Assembly (NCBI GenBank): GCA_001936135.1
Contig: CP012811.1
Coordinates: 2,294,001 to 2,358,000, forward strand
DNA: 64,000 nucleotides
Origin: Saccharomycopsis fibuligera x Saccharomycopsis cf. fibuligera
Taxonomy: Eukaryota; Ascomycota; Saccharomycetes; Ascoideales; Saccharomycopsidaceae
Direction: 5' to 3'
The notes below the pieces were generated by a model. The model was not told where the DNA came from, did not search any database, and worked only from the letters and a program-made list of their open reading frames with translations. Position 1 is the first letter of the stretch. Each line of letters opens with the position of its first letter. Positions 40,394 to 50,101 of the stretch are shown in pieces. The position numbers and the translations under genes are program-made.

Positions 40394-42880
40394 TATTGTG
40401 GATGGTGGGGATCAAAAAGAAATTGAGCGGAGCAATGTATCAAAAACAAAAGAGCCGAGTATATGTTTTATCAAAGAGCTTCTTTGTTTGGCTATTCCTC
40501 TAACGGAATCACAGGCAACTTAAGCTCAGGAAGAACCGAGTAGCGGTAGTCAGTTTGTTTGGTACCGTGGAATTTGGAGATCACCAGCAATACAAAAAAC
40601 TTGGGAACGAATCAAAGAAACAGGCAAACCGGCATCCTTTAATAATATATATATATATATATATTCTTGGCAGTTTCACCGCAACCCTCATTGGTGGCAG
40701 GCATACGGGCAGGTTGCTAATTAACTCCAGCTAATAAGGCGTGCACTATCCATGTTTAACGTTGTCTCTGAACGAACCCAAGAGAAGGATGATTTGCACG
40801 GCCTGCCAGCGGCGCAAAATTAAAGTAAACTGTGTGCCGTTCTGCGTTAAGGGCAGTATGGGGCACCTGCTATGCATGTATTCCATCTATAGATCGCTTT
40901 AGCTTGTGGGCTAGTAGTGTACGCCAATACTAGTGTAATACTAAGGACATATGCTATTATTTAGAGGGATTTAGCTAGTTTTGTAAGTTTGCTTATTTTC
41001 TATGTAGCTAGAAGCTTTAGCAACAGCTTCGATCCGGTCCATGGGAAACCTGCCATTTTGTCCGATGCGATGGCTTTGGTGGTTTTGTTTCAAGAATAAT
41101 TAGCTTTCCACAATCCATGTCAACATTAATCGCTTAGAGTGACGCTTCCTTGGGGTGGTGTCAAGTACTGTGTGCATTTCTTTCTTGTGGCTGTTTACGT
41201 CTGATTTTATTTTTGGCTTGTTTATTTAGTTTCTTATTAGACCGCACCTTTCAGCAGTACTACCACTCTTGCGGTTCCTTGGGAGTTTCTTGCCTAGTGA
41301 ATAGATTGACTCCCCCGTCAAGAATTTTTACAGTCTAACTAAACCACGCAAGGAAAACCTTTTTTTTCTTTTTCTTTTCTTTTTACGTAAACCAACCATC
41401 AGAATATCAAAGTCAACAAAAAACAAGAAACAGAAGGATCCATTCATCAAACAGTATCACTATAATCCTAATATAAAATGACACGCACTGATTGCAGACA
41501 GGAGCCGCAAATGGAGGAGCGTGTGGCATGCAACCTTTCATGGCTTAAACTGCACCCACCTGAAAACAATATCAATCATTGATGATACAAAGTTCTCCAC
41601 AATATTGTTTCGTATTTTTTGGGTTTTACGCTGGGAAAAATGCACATCGTAATTTTTAAATACCGGCACCTAAAAAAGCTAAATAATAGCTGATTTGAAG
41701 TTTTGTTCAAAGAACCCGTCTGGATCCTTAAAAATACCGCCTCCTCGGCTTACGAGCTTAAACGTAAAGGCCCAAAATAAAAACATGCTGTTCGTTTTTA
41801 TTGAGGTTTTTGTTATCCTTCCATGTTTACAGCTGTCTATTGTTTTAGAATAAAATGGTTATTGTATGTGTGCACACAGCCGAGTCAACTCTCGTTTCGT
41901 TTGGCTGATTCAGGACAGCCGTAAAACACTGAGCATAGTTTCGTCAAGTATGGAATGTATTTACTTCAATTATTTAAGACTGTTGAGCCGATGCTCACAC
42001 AAAATAAACAAAATGCAAATGAGCAAAAGTACCCAACTATAATATAATAAAACCGTAAAAGGCGAAAGCTACAAAATGTTCTTGCTCGTCTAACCACTTC
42101 CTCACAAAGGTTTTGATCATACCCTGTGTGCGTATTGGTTCTTTGAACAAGCTCCTACACGAAATTTCACAGGTACAACTCACCAATGCAGCCGATAAAT
42201 TTTCAAATGTCGAACATTATATAAAAAAAGGACTCTTTGTGTTTCGTCCAAATTAATATCACCCCATTCGTTATCTCTAGCAATCAGCAAATAGAAACAA
42301 ATCCACAGTTTTACTATTCGGCGCGAGATTTGACCTGATACTGCAAGTTTACTATTAGTTGAGCGCACTGAGCTCGCTCAACTACTACTCACTGCAAAGT
42401 TCTTGCCGCCAGCAGCGCAGTCCGGGGGTATTTATGAGTCAAATCCCGGCAGACAATTATATTATTGGAAACATAGCTTAACACCGAGGGCACGCGGAGT
42501 ACCTCGGCGAGGGCCTGTAAGCAGCTTTGCAATATTGTACCGCAGGCGTATTGGAACATTGGTGGGGCAGTCTCGAGGGCAGCGAGCACGCAATTTGCCA
42601 AAAACCGGGGCTACAGCCGACCATGCAGGAAATGCGAGATTGCTCGTGGGCACATGGTGTGTCAACATCGCTTTCAGAGCCACAGTTTTAACATTGAGCT
42701 CCTCGAGATTATTAATTGTGTGTAAATATATATAAGGGCAAAAATATCGACGCAATGATGTAGATTTGGAAAATTTTGAAAAAAAAAAAAGCATTGGCAA
42801 AATTTTCTAGTTTGAAAATACTAACAAACAAACAAACAAAAGCAAAAGCAAAAGAGAAAATAGTAAACCTCAATAGAACA
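40394..42880. promoter_or_regulatory. 2.5-kb divergent gap FAA2 / dioxygenase
   Basis: Between two divergent genes. It holds an (AT) run at 40644-40664, the zinc-cluster relic listed separately, and, nearer the dioxygenase, a palindromic CTCGGCGAG at about 42504-42512 and a TATA-like TAAATATATATAAG at 42722-42736. The C/A-rich leader before 42881 has repeats of CAAA. Short open frames elsewhere are unsupported. Confidence 0.45.
40780..40902 (+). pseudogene. Zn(II)2Cys6 zinc-cluster relic
   Basis: The frame read from 40780 gives KRRMICTACQRRKIKVNCVP then FCVKGSMGHL and stops at 40900-40902. The opening is that of a fungal binuclear zinc-cluster domain: basic residues, C-x2-C, then QRRKIK. The third Cys, expected where Val stands (codon at 40825), is missing, and the second half (PFCVKG) is shortened. 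No regulator-sized frame follows, so it looks like the remains of a transcription factor gene rather than a working one. A very small intron-containing gene is the alternative. It lies in the FAA2/dioxygenase gap, and such factors often sit beside the genes they control. Confidence 0.5.
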
Positions 42881-44179
42881 ATGTCTAACACCAACACTAT
42901 TACTCTCACTGCTAAGCAGGAACAGAGACCTACTGATGACCAGATCAAAGAACTTGTTCAAAAGACACGCAGATTGCAAACCGGCAAACAGTCCGATGAC
43001 AAACAGTACATTGAAGTCGATGTTAACGGACCAGATCCAGAAGGTTTGAAACACTTGCCAGAAACAGCCAAGCAAAGATTTGAAGAATTCGGCGTTGATA
43101 TTAGCAAAGGCTATCCAGCCAGACCAGACAAAAGTCAAATCCCAGTTTTTGTTGATGAAGCTTACGCCATCAGAAACGAAGACTACCCATATGTTGAAAG
43201 AGCAAAGAATGCTGATCCAGAAAAGAAGGCTCTTTTCGGTGCTGCCAAAGAAGTCAGAAACTTGACCACCAAGATTGGTACTGAAATCATTGGTTTGCAA
43301 CTCGCTGACTTGGACGACAAACAAAAGGATGAATTGGCTCTTCTTGTTGCTGAAAGAGTTGTTGTTTTCTTCAAAGACCAAAAACTTGCTCCTCAAAAGC
43401 AATTAGAATTAGGCCACTACTGGGGTCAAGTGGAAAAGCACCCACAAACTACCCAAGTGCCAGGCTATCCAGGTATTACCTCCATCTGGGTTGACTACAG
43501 AAGACAAAATGGCTTGCACTTGACTTACAAAAACAACAACTGGTGCAACTTTGACAGCAAATACGGTAACGGCGGTGGTAACCAAGGATGGCACACCGAC
43601 TTGGTGCACGAACACCAGCCTGCCGGTATCACCCACTTGCACAATGACACTATCCCAGAAGTTGGTGGTGACACCTTGTGGGCTTCTGGTTACGGTGCTT
43701 ACGACAAATTGTCCCCAGAAATGCAAAAATTCTTGGATGGCAAGAAGGCTGTTTTCGTTTCAGCCCACTCATACTTGGACAGAAACGATCCATTTGGTGG
43801 ACCAAAAAGAATCGAAAGAGAACATCCATTGGTGAGAACCCACCCAGCTACTGGCTGGAAATCTTTGTATGTCAACAGATCCATGACCAGACGTATTGTC
43901 GGCTTGAATCCAGTTGAAAGTGATTTGATCTTGGGCTACTTGTTTGATGTTTATGAAAAGAATGCTGACATTCAAGTCAGATTTAACTGGAAACCAAGCA
44001 AGCCAGGATATGGTACCTCTGCTATCTGGGATAACAGAGTTTCCCAACATAGAGCTGTCTGGGACCACGAAGGTAAAGGTGCTAGACATGGTACCAGAGT
44101 CACTTCTTTGGCTGAAGTGCCATATTTTGACCCAGAATCAAAGACTCAAAGAGAAGCTTTGGGCTTGAGTTTGGATTAA
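42881..44179 (+). CDS. TauD/Jlp1-like sulfonate dioxygenase
   Basis: The 432-residue protein (ATG at 42881) belongs to the Fe(II)/2-oxoglutarate TauD/TfdA family. The iron ligands H238-x-D240 (GWHTDLVHEHQP) and H390 (SQHRAVWDH) and the 2-oxoglutarate Arg R406 (HGTRVT) are all there. Conserved blocks VVFFKDQKLAPQKQLELG and GGDTLWASGYGAYDKLSPEM support a full enzyme. Closest known relative is S. cerevisiae Jlp1 (412 residues), which releases sulfite from sulfonates such as isethionate and taurine under sulfur limitation. Candida relatives have several copies with unknown substrates. The convergent Dal5-family permease could bring in the substrate. Codon use is strongly biased, suggesting high expression. 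Confidence 0.85.
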   Translation: MSNTNTITLTAKQEQRPTDDQIKELVQKTRRLQTGKQSDDKQYIEVDVNGPDPEGLKHLPETAKQRFEEFGVDISKGYPARPDKSQIPVFVDEAYAIRNEDYPYVERAKNADPEKKALFGAAKEVRNLTTKIGTEIIGLQLADLDDKQKDELALLVAERVVVFFKDQKLAPQKQLELGHYWGQVEKHPQTTQVPGYPGITSIWVDYRRQNGLHLTYKNNNWCNFDSKYGNGGGNQGWHTDLVHEHQPAGITHLHNDTIPEVGGDTLWASGYGAYDKLSPEMQKFLDGKKAVFVSAHSYLDRNDPFGGPKRIEREHPLVRTHPATGWKSLYVNRSMTRRIVGLNPVESDLILGYLFDVYEKNADIQVRFNWKPSKPGYGTSAIWDNRVSQHRAVWDHEGKGARHGTRVTSLAEVPYFDPESKTQREALGLSLD

Positions 44180-44806
44180 AAAAAAATTTATGATGTTTGA
44201 TTATTTTGTTTTTGTTTTGCTTGTATAGTTTTGTTTAAATTCTTGGTATGCGGTGGTTATGAAAAATTCTTAAAAAGGTTACGACTTGTGAAAAAAATGT
44301 TTTTTATTTTCTTGTTTTTAAAAAATTAAAATTTCATCATGTATTTTTGGTTTTTAATTTCTTATATTGTAGGGGTGTTTTGCCAATAACACTTGCACGT
44401 AACCACTCTGTCGGCGATGATATGCGGTCACCGTAGCAGACATAAACTGATAAACGAACTGCCTGGCTATCTACAAAGTGCTCCTTGGCTGAGAAACCTA
44501 AAAGAGCCATACTCTACAGCATCCTTAAAAAAAAAAAAAAAAAAAAAAGAAGGTTGAATATCAATTGAACAAAAACAAAAATCAATGCCGCAAATTCAAA
44601 AAACCAGAAAGGAAAAAAGATGTTGAACCAATAAAGTTTTTCAGGGGAAAAAAAAATTCCTTGGATACTAATGAGTAAATCCCTAACCAACCGTAGTAAC
44701 CAATATTGAAAAAAAAAAAAATAAAATAAAATAAAATAAAATAAAATAAAATAAAATAAAATAAAATAAAGACCACGTTAACATGAGTTCAAGAAATTAT
44801 TGGGCA
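44180..44806. other. Convergent 3' region dioxygenase / permease
   Basis: 627 bp of AT-rich sequence with a 22-A run at 44527-44548 and the ATAAA repeat listed separately. No gene. Confidence 0.5.
44721..44770. repeat. (ATAAA)10 microsatellite
   Basis: Ten perfect tandem copies of ATAAA preceded by a run of 12 A. It ends 36 bp before the stop codon of the minus-strand permease, in its probable 3' UTR, where it reads TTTAT on the transcript strand. Confidence 0.95.
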
Positions 44807-46573
44807 TCAGGAACTGGTGCTCTCCACACTGTCCACCCTGACCCGGGCATCGCCATTCTTCTTATCTTCAAGCAAATACAGCAACTCGTTACGTTCGATC
44901 AAACGGCTTCCTTCTTCTTCTTCTTCTTCTTCTTCCTCGTAATCATTGATAGCAGTTTCCCTTTGGTTAGCACCGCCATCTTCATAATTATCATCACCGT
45001 CATAATCGTTGCTTCCCTTCCCGTCAAACGACCGCCTATTACCAGCTAAATGAGGCACAATACGATAATCGTACCGTTCAAGCACCCAAGCACTAATAAA
45101 TGCCAAATTAACCACCGCGAGCACCACCAAATTAATTCTAAATCCCCAAAAGAATCTTGGAGCCTGCTTGATATTCCATTGCAAAGGCACGCTCCAAGCT
45201 TGAGTGCCGTATGCCATGGTATTCATAAGCGCCAACACCACTTGCTTCTTTTCAGCGCTATCACGACACAAATTGGCCAGCCAGGCGTAAAATGTGGGAG
45301 CTAACCCACTTTGAAAAGGCGATTCAAGGAAATAGCTGAGAAGTTTGAGACGATGTGGTATGCCTTCCCAAATTACAAGATTTGCATCGGCAAAATAGGT
45401 GACGGCAAATATTACCAGCACAATAGGTAAGCGGCCATACACCGCACAGAGATTAGGAACTATGAATGCACAAATAGCGCTTAGAGCGCCACTGGCAGCA
45501 GCAAAATTGGTTGGGGCCAGCGGTCCATAATTGTACTTGGCGTTGTTGATTGGATCGGTAATGAGAGATTTGATATAAAGTTTCAAATCGGATTCGTAGT
45601 GGACTTGGTGATGGCCCACCCAAAGCAATACGAGCACATATGGTTGCCAGGTAAATAATAAGTCGTTAAGGATCCGGCGTCGATTTCGTTTGGAGAAGTT
45701 TTTAGGCAATGCCACTTTATTTGCCATACGGTGGCGAGCAAAAACCAAGTCATCTTCTGATAGTAAGCCAAATCTCTTAGTGGTGGCTGGTGTACCTGGA
45801 AAGAACAAAAATCCATAAAAAGTGCAAAAAAGAGTAATCAAGCCATCAATAATAAACTGCCAGCGCCAGCCAGAGCGCCCAGCAAGACCGTCAAGATACT
45901 GGTGGCAAGCGGTTTGCAAAAGACCAGAAAACACGCTACCAACACTCGACATAAAGTTGTAGAATCCAGCACGACGCACTAGTTCTTCGGGCGTGTACCA
46001 GGTGCTCATAATGACATAAGAGCCTGGGAAACTCACTGCTTCGCTAATACCAACAAGAAATCGCACAAAATAGAGCTGGTTGGCAGAACCAACGGTGGCA
46101 GCATAGAATGTGCAAAGGCCCCAACAGAGCTCGCAGCCAATTAGCAAGTATCTGGCAAATGACTGTTTCTGAATAAGCAAGATCAAGGGTATTTGGAAAA
46201 TACAGTAGCCAATGTTAAAACAAGTGCTGAAGTAATTGAGCTCATTGCCATTGAGATTGAGTTCTTCTTTCATCCCACTGACATAGGCATTGGAGACGTT
46301 ACTGCTGTCTAACACTTTAGTGAAGAAACTCAATGCAGTAAATACCAACACGCAAATGTCTACTTTGAAGAGAAATTGTCGCTCATAAGCAGAGTAATGT
46401 TTAGGGTACCAATCAAACACCTCTAGAAGCTGAGCGAGTTTGCCTCTAGCTTTGGGTTTAGGCGCGCGGTCTCTGTTTATGGTGATGTCGCTATAATGGT
46501 GGCGAAAAGTGACTGGATCAGGAACCTTGAAGTAGTCCCAGGCGTTGTACGCCAACACTTTAACTTTGGACAT
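44807..46573 (-). CDS. Dal5/ACS-family MFS permease
   Basis: The 588-residue protein is an anion:cation symporter of the Dal5 group. After about 75 cytosolic residues come the family signature KVLDSSNVSNAYVSGMKEEL, FNIGYCIFQIPLILLIQK, VRFLVGISEAVSFPGSYVIM, STWYTPEELVRRAGFYN and WRWQFIIDGLITLF, then six further helices. The tail is acidic with a run of nine Glu. Relatives carry allantoate (Dal5), biotin (Vht1), pantothenate (Fen2), nicotinate (Tna1) or sulfonates (Soa1/YIL166C). Its convergent neighbour is a Jlp1-like dioxygenase, which favours a sulfonate or similar organic anion. Substrate remains open. Confidence 0.85.
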   Translation of the reverse strand: MSKVKVLAYNAWDYFKVPDPVTFRHHYSDITINRDRAPKPKARGKLAQLLEVFDWYPKHYSAYERQFLFKVDICVLVFTALSFFTKVLDSSNVSNAYVSGMKEELNLNGNELNYFSTCFNIGYCIFQIPLILLIQKQSFARYLLIGCELCWGLCTFYAATVGSANQLYFVRFLVGISEAVSFPGSYVIMSTWYTPEELVRRAGFYNFMSSVGSVFSGLLQTACHQYLDGLAGRSGWRWQFIIDGLITLFCTFYGFLFFPGTPATTKRFGLLSEDDLVFARHRMANKVALPKNFSKRNRRRILNDLLFTWQPYVLVLLWVGHHQVHYESDLKLYIKSLITDPINNAKYNYGPLAPTNFAAASGALSAICAFIVPNLCAVYGRLPIVLVIFAVTYFADANLVIWEGIPHRLKLLSYFLESPFQSGLAPTFYAWLANLCRDSAEKKQVVLALMNTMAYGTQAWSVPLQWNIKQAPRFFWGFRINLVVLAVVNLAFISAWVLERYDYRIVPHLAGNRRSFDGKGSNDYDGDDNYEDGGANQRETAINDYEEEEEEEEEGSRLIERNELLYLLEDKKNGDARVRVDSVESTSS

Positions 46574-48117
46574 TTTTGTTTCTGTGTATGTACAGAAAAG
46601 TACGGATTGATCAATGATTTATAGCCAATATTGAGTTGGGCGCCATATCAACAGAGTTTGACGTGGCATATTGGCAAAGCTTGATCTGTTGACAGCATTG
46701 GAAGTATATATATTGATCTTGATTGATCTTGACAGGTAGTGTTTTGAATAGAGCGGCATGTTGTGCTATGGCACATGGGCAGCGGTAATAATTATCAAAT
46801 AGCAATCGCGCCACACATTGGCAGCTCGAAAAGGCACAGCGCCCGCATTATACAGGGAGAGGTACGCTTTGACAGAGAACAGGAGTTGTAATAGAATGAT
46901 TCAGAGGGTAAAAGCGCTCAAAGCCTGATTGAAGGTTGGTGTTTGACTTGAATTGAGCAGCTTCTATTCATGGCGACTTTATCTTCTATAGTCTAAGACT
47001 TTGCGTCTTTGGAGTGCTTTGTGTCTGACCGTGAGTTGAGGTTCTATGCATTAGTCACTGAGCAAGGACAAACACCTGAGCATGGATTCAGGTACTCCAA
47101 TTTTGATTTAATTGATGTCAGCGATCTTTGCGGTACCTGTGGCAATAGAAAACAGCAGACGTGTCTATTACGTCGCTGCGTTATCATGATTTTGGCAGCG
47201 AAGGAACAATAGAGAACTTTGAGATCAAGATCAATATCAAGATCAACATCAAGATTAATATCAAGATCTTCTCATTAGTGAAACCCTGCCATACTGATTG
47301 CCCTCTCTGGCTGTGTGTCCGTTGAGTGTTTAGTCCAGATTATCACTAGAGGTCGATCTGGGAGTTTGATTGTGAGAAACTGAGGTTAGGACGCTCTCAA
47401 ACATTGTTTTGATTTTCGGAGGTCTCAAAATGTGAACTCGTTTAAAGTTTATAGAAGTCGTATATAACCCAGATATTTAACAACTTCTATTTGTAATATT
47501 GTCTAGCCGTGTCGCGCAGCAATTTCCGTTATTAGTTATCTATCTGTTATATGCAAGTTCAACTTACATTGTTACTATTATTGGTTGCAATCGACTCAAC
47601 TCCTTTCTGTTGATTTTTTGAATAATGATAACTGAATATTAAGCATTCTTATCCCTATCAACCGTAACCATAATCGTCCAGTAGGAGCTGTCATTTCCAA
47701 TTCCACACACGTTTAAACATTCGGACATCGTTGATCTTACTAAATTGATGGCCAAGCACCAACGGTGATAACGACGCTAGTTAGCATTAAATTTGGAGCC
47801 CTGCGCGAGTGTTTACGCCCGGCTGCTCTCGAACTCACTTGAACTTATGTCTAAGGACAGCTCATTTTCAGACTATAGATTGCAAAAGTCAACCAACCTA
47901 ATACTACGGCATAACTTTTTATTTCGCTCAAAGGAACCAAAGTAGACAAATTCATTTAGTCACACCCATCTACTAAGCCTTACTTTACACCAGCAAAAAG
48001 CCAAAACACCCCAGCCTACAAAGTATACATTTAGATATATAACACCACACACTGTCTCTATATCTCAAAGAAAGCAAAAAAAAGAAAAGATAAAAAAAAT
48101 ATAAAGCATATTGAAAA
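46574..48117. promoter_or_regulatory. Divergent 1.5-kb region permease / alcohol dehydrogenase
   Basis: This region separates two divergent metabolic genes. An ATCAAG/ATCAAT hexamer repeat lies at 47224-47265, and the same motif occurs inverted at 46712-46733 (ATTGATCTTGATTGATCTTG), about 140 bp before the permease ATG. A 67-codon open frame at 47009 starts with TTG and is not credible. No RNA gene found. Confidence 0.45.
47224..47265. repeat. ATCAAN hexamer repeat
   Basis: Seven tandem hexamers ATCAAG ATCAAT ATCAAG ATCAAC ATCAAG ATTAAT ATCAAG, best seen as a 12-bp unit repeated three and a half times. Confidence 0.85.
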
Positions 48118-49364
48118 ATGGCAGCCACTCAACCAGCTTACAAATTCACCAAAAGCTCCTTGACTTTTGAGAAAGTAGATGTTCCTGTTCCTACCATCAA
48201 GGAAAACGAAGTCCTTTTGAAAGTTCATGCGGTCGGGATGTGTCATAGCGATCTCCATTTGGTTGGCGGTATTGCTAAAATTCCTCATGAAGAGTTCATC
48301 ATGGGTATGTATTGGTAAACTGAATTCACGTAACATGAAAAACGTTTATTTTTATTTGACGCTATTGGTTAATATTTCTCTTTTCCGATGGTACAACACA
48401 TATTTTTCATCGTGGTTCATATTGAAAAGCAACAGATAGTATGTTTTTATCATGCTTCCTTTACAGCTTGAGCGATAATACTAACCATAAGCTAGGCCAT
48501 GAAATTGCCGGTGAAGCTGTAGCCGTTGGTTCCCAGGTGCCACCTTCTATCAGTCTCCGTGGCCGTTATGCTGTCTATGGTATGCAAGGATGCACATACT
48601 GCGCAAATTGTCTCAATGGCAAACAAAACATCTGTCTCAACACCCTGTTCTCCTGGTATGGTCTCGGCTTCGATGGAGGTTACCAGCCCCATGTCGCCAT
48701 TAAAGCTGCTTCATTGGTGCCGATCCCAGAAAATGTTTCTTACGAAGCTGCTGCTGTCACTACTGATGCGGTGCTTACCTGTTACCATGCTATAAAGCTG
48801 GTAAATGCAGCTGCCACCAGCAAACCGTTAAATGCATCTAATAAGATCCTTATCATTGGCGCTGGTGGCTTGGGTATCAATGCGCTTCAATTAGCCAAAG
48901 TGCAAGGGTTATATACCGTGGTTGTCGACATTAAGCAACAACTTGAGGAGAAGGTCACTAAACAGTACCATGCTGACGAGTTCTACAATAGTCTTGAGAA
49001 CCAGCAACTATCTGCACAACATAGGGGCAAGTTTGACGCAGTGTTTGATTTGGTTGGGACCCAAGGAACATTTGAGCATGCATTGAAGTTCGTTAGAAAT
49101 GGAGGAACTGTTGTTCCTATTGGAATTAGTATTCGTTCAGTTCTGTTCGACTTGCCGACATTGGCGGTCCGCGAAGTTAAGATTCAAGGAGCATTGTACG
49201 GTTCAGTGCTGGAATTGCACGAATGCCTTGAGTTGGTTAGCCGTGGCTTGGTGAAGCCAGAATATACAAAACGTAAGTTTAATGACTTGAAACAGGCAAT
49301 GGGTGAACTAGCTAAAGGGAAGGTTGACGGAAGATTGGTTTTCAATCCAAGCGAAGAGGACTAA
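48118..49364 (+). CDS. Zinc alcohol dehydrogenase, one intron
   Basis: The gene is join(48118..48304, 48496..49364), giving 351 residues, the usual length of medium-chain zinc dehydrogenases. Catalytic-zinc ligands C42 (GMCHSDLHL) and H64 (GHEIAGEAVAV) are restored only by splicing. The structural zinc set is C95, C98, C101 and C109. The third catalytic ligand position reads Asp (TTDAVLTCYHA), as in some bacterial-type and archaeal-type members. The cofactor loop is GAGGLG, followed by VVVDI, which suggests NAD. The 191-bp intron starts GTATGT, has a perfect TACTAAC and ends TAG 11 bp later. Substrate is unknown. It is not a close Adh1 copy. Confidence 0.88.
48305..48495 (+). other. Alcohol dehydrogenase intron
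   Basis: Phase-1 intron: donor GTATGT, TACTAAC branch site at 48478-48484, acceptor TAG at 48493-48495. It splits the Gly codon of the GHE zinc-ligand motif. The branch-to-acceptor distance is short. An earlier TTTACAG (ending about 48466) precedes the branch site and should not be used. Confidence 0.9.
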
Positions 49365-49979
49365 TAGTTTGTAAATCTGTTTCTTTTCTTTTCGGTCTCT
49401 AAAAAGTTTATTACTTGTTACCTGACCGTCATGGCAACCCCTTTGATTGCACTTAGATGTCTATTGAGAACTTTAATCTTTTTGAAGTGCATAAAGAGTA
49501 TTTGATATACTTTTCGTCATCTTCTGACTAGAAGTTTATGCTTAGATTTTCTTTTTTTTTTTTTTTTTTTCTTTTTGCTTTATATAGTTAATGGACAAAG
49601 GTAAGAGTTTGCGGCTTCCATAACAGATCCTTCAAAATTAAGATCGGCAGTCAAGCAAAAAAATCAATAAACTTAAAAGTAACTGAATATCACAAGAGCA
49701 AAGCATCAAGTCACGTCAAAAAATAAATTGTAAATCTACAATGAACTGACTTAAATTTTTGCTGTAACAGTAGCAGAAAATCATAATCCTACATCCGCTA
49801 TAAAAGAGGAAAGAGTTATATCCGACGACTTCATTCTATGCCCAACCCAATAATTTAGTAAAAATTAGCCACGGTAAATTGAATCTACTCAAATTTAATT
49901 TTTTCTAATCAATCGCCAAATTCAAAATTTTAGCTACAGATACATTCACGCAAAAGCTATAAAACTAGCAAAAAATAAA
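49365..49979. other. Alcohol dehydrogenase 3' region and tRNA 3' flank
   Basis: 615 bp. T-rich stretch at 49551-49571 may mark termination of the dehydrogenase gene. An A-run at 49971-49976 reads as TTTTTT on the minus strand and is the polymerase III terminator of the tRNA gene. Confidence 0.5.
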
Positions 49980-50051
49980 CTCCGCGACGGGGAATCGAAC
50001 CCCGGTCGTCCGCGCGACAAGCGGACATTCTAGCCACTAAACTATCACGGA
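49980..50051 (-). tRNA. tRNA-Asp(GTC)
   Basis: The minus strand reads TCCGTGATAGTTTAGTGGCT at its start and ends in CCGTCGCGGAG. A 7-bp acceptor stem (TCCGTGA with TCGCGGA, one T-G pair), an anticodon loop TTGTCGC with anticodon GTC, a GGGGTTCGATTCCCC T arm and discriminator G fit a 72-nt intronless tRNA-Asp very like the S. cerevisiae one. The six-T terminator follows within 4-9 bp. Confidence 0.97.
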
Positions 50052-50101
50052 TTTCATGGCAAAAATCAAAATGGGATCAGGAGTACATTTTGGTTTTGTA
50101 A

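Noticed and set aside
42776-42880. 35-residue extension of the dioxygenase
   Set aside because: Needs a TTG start in A-rich leader sequence; the ATG at 42881 fits the family.
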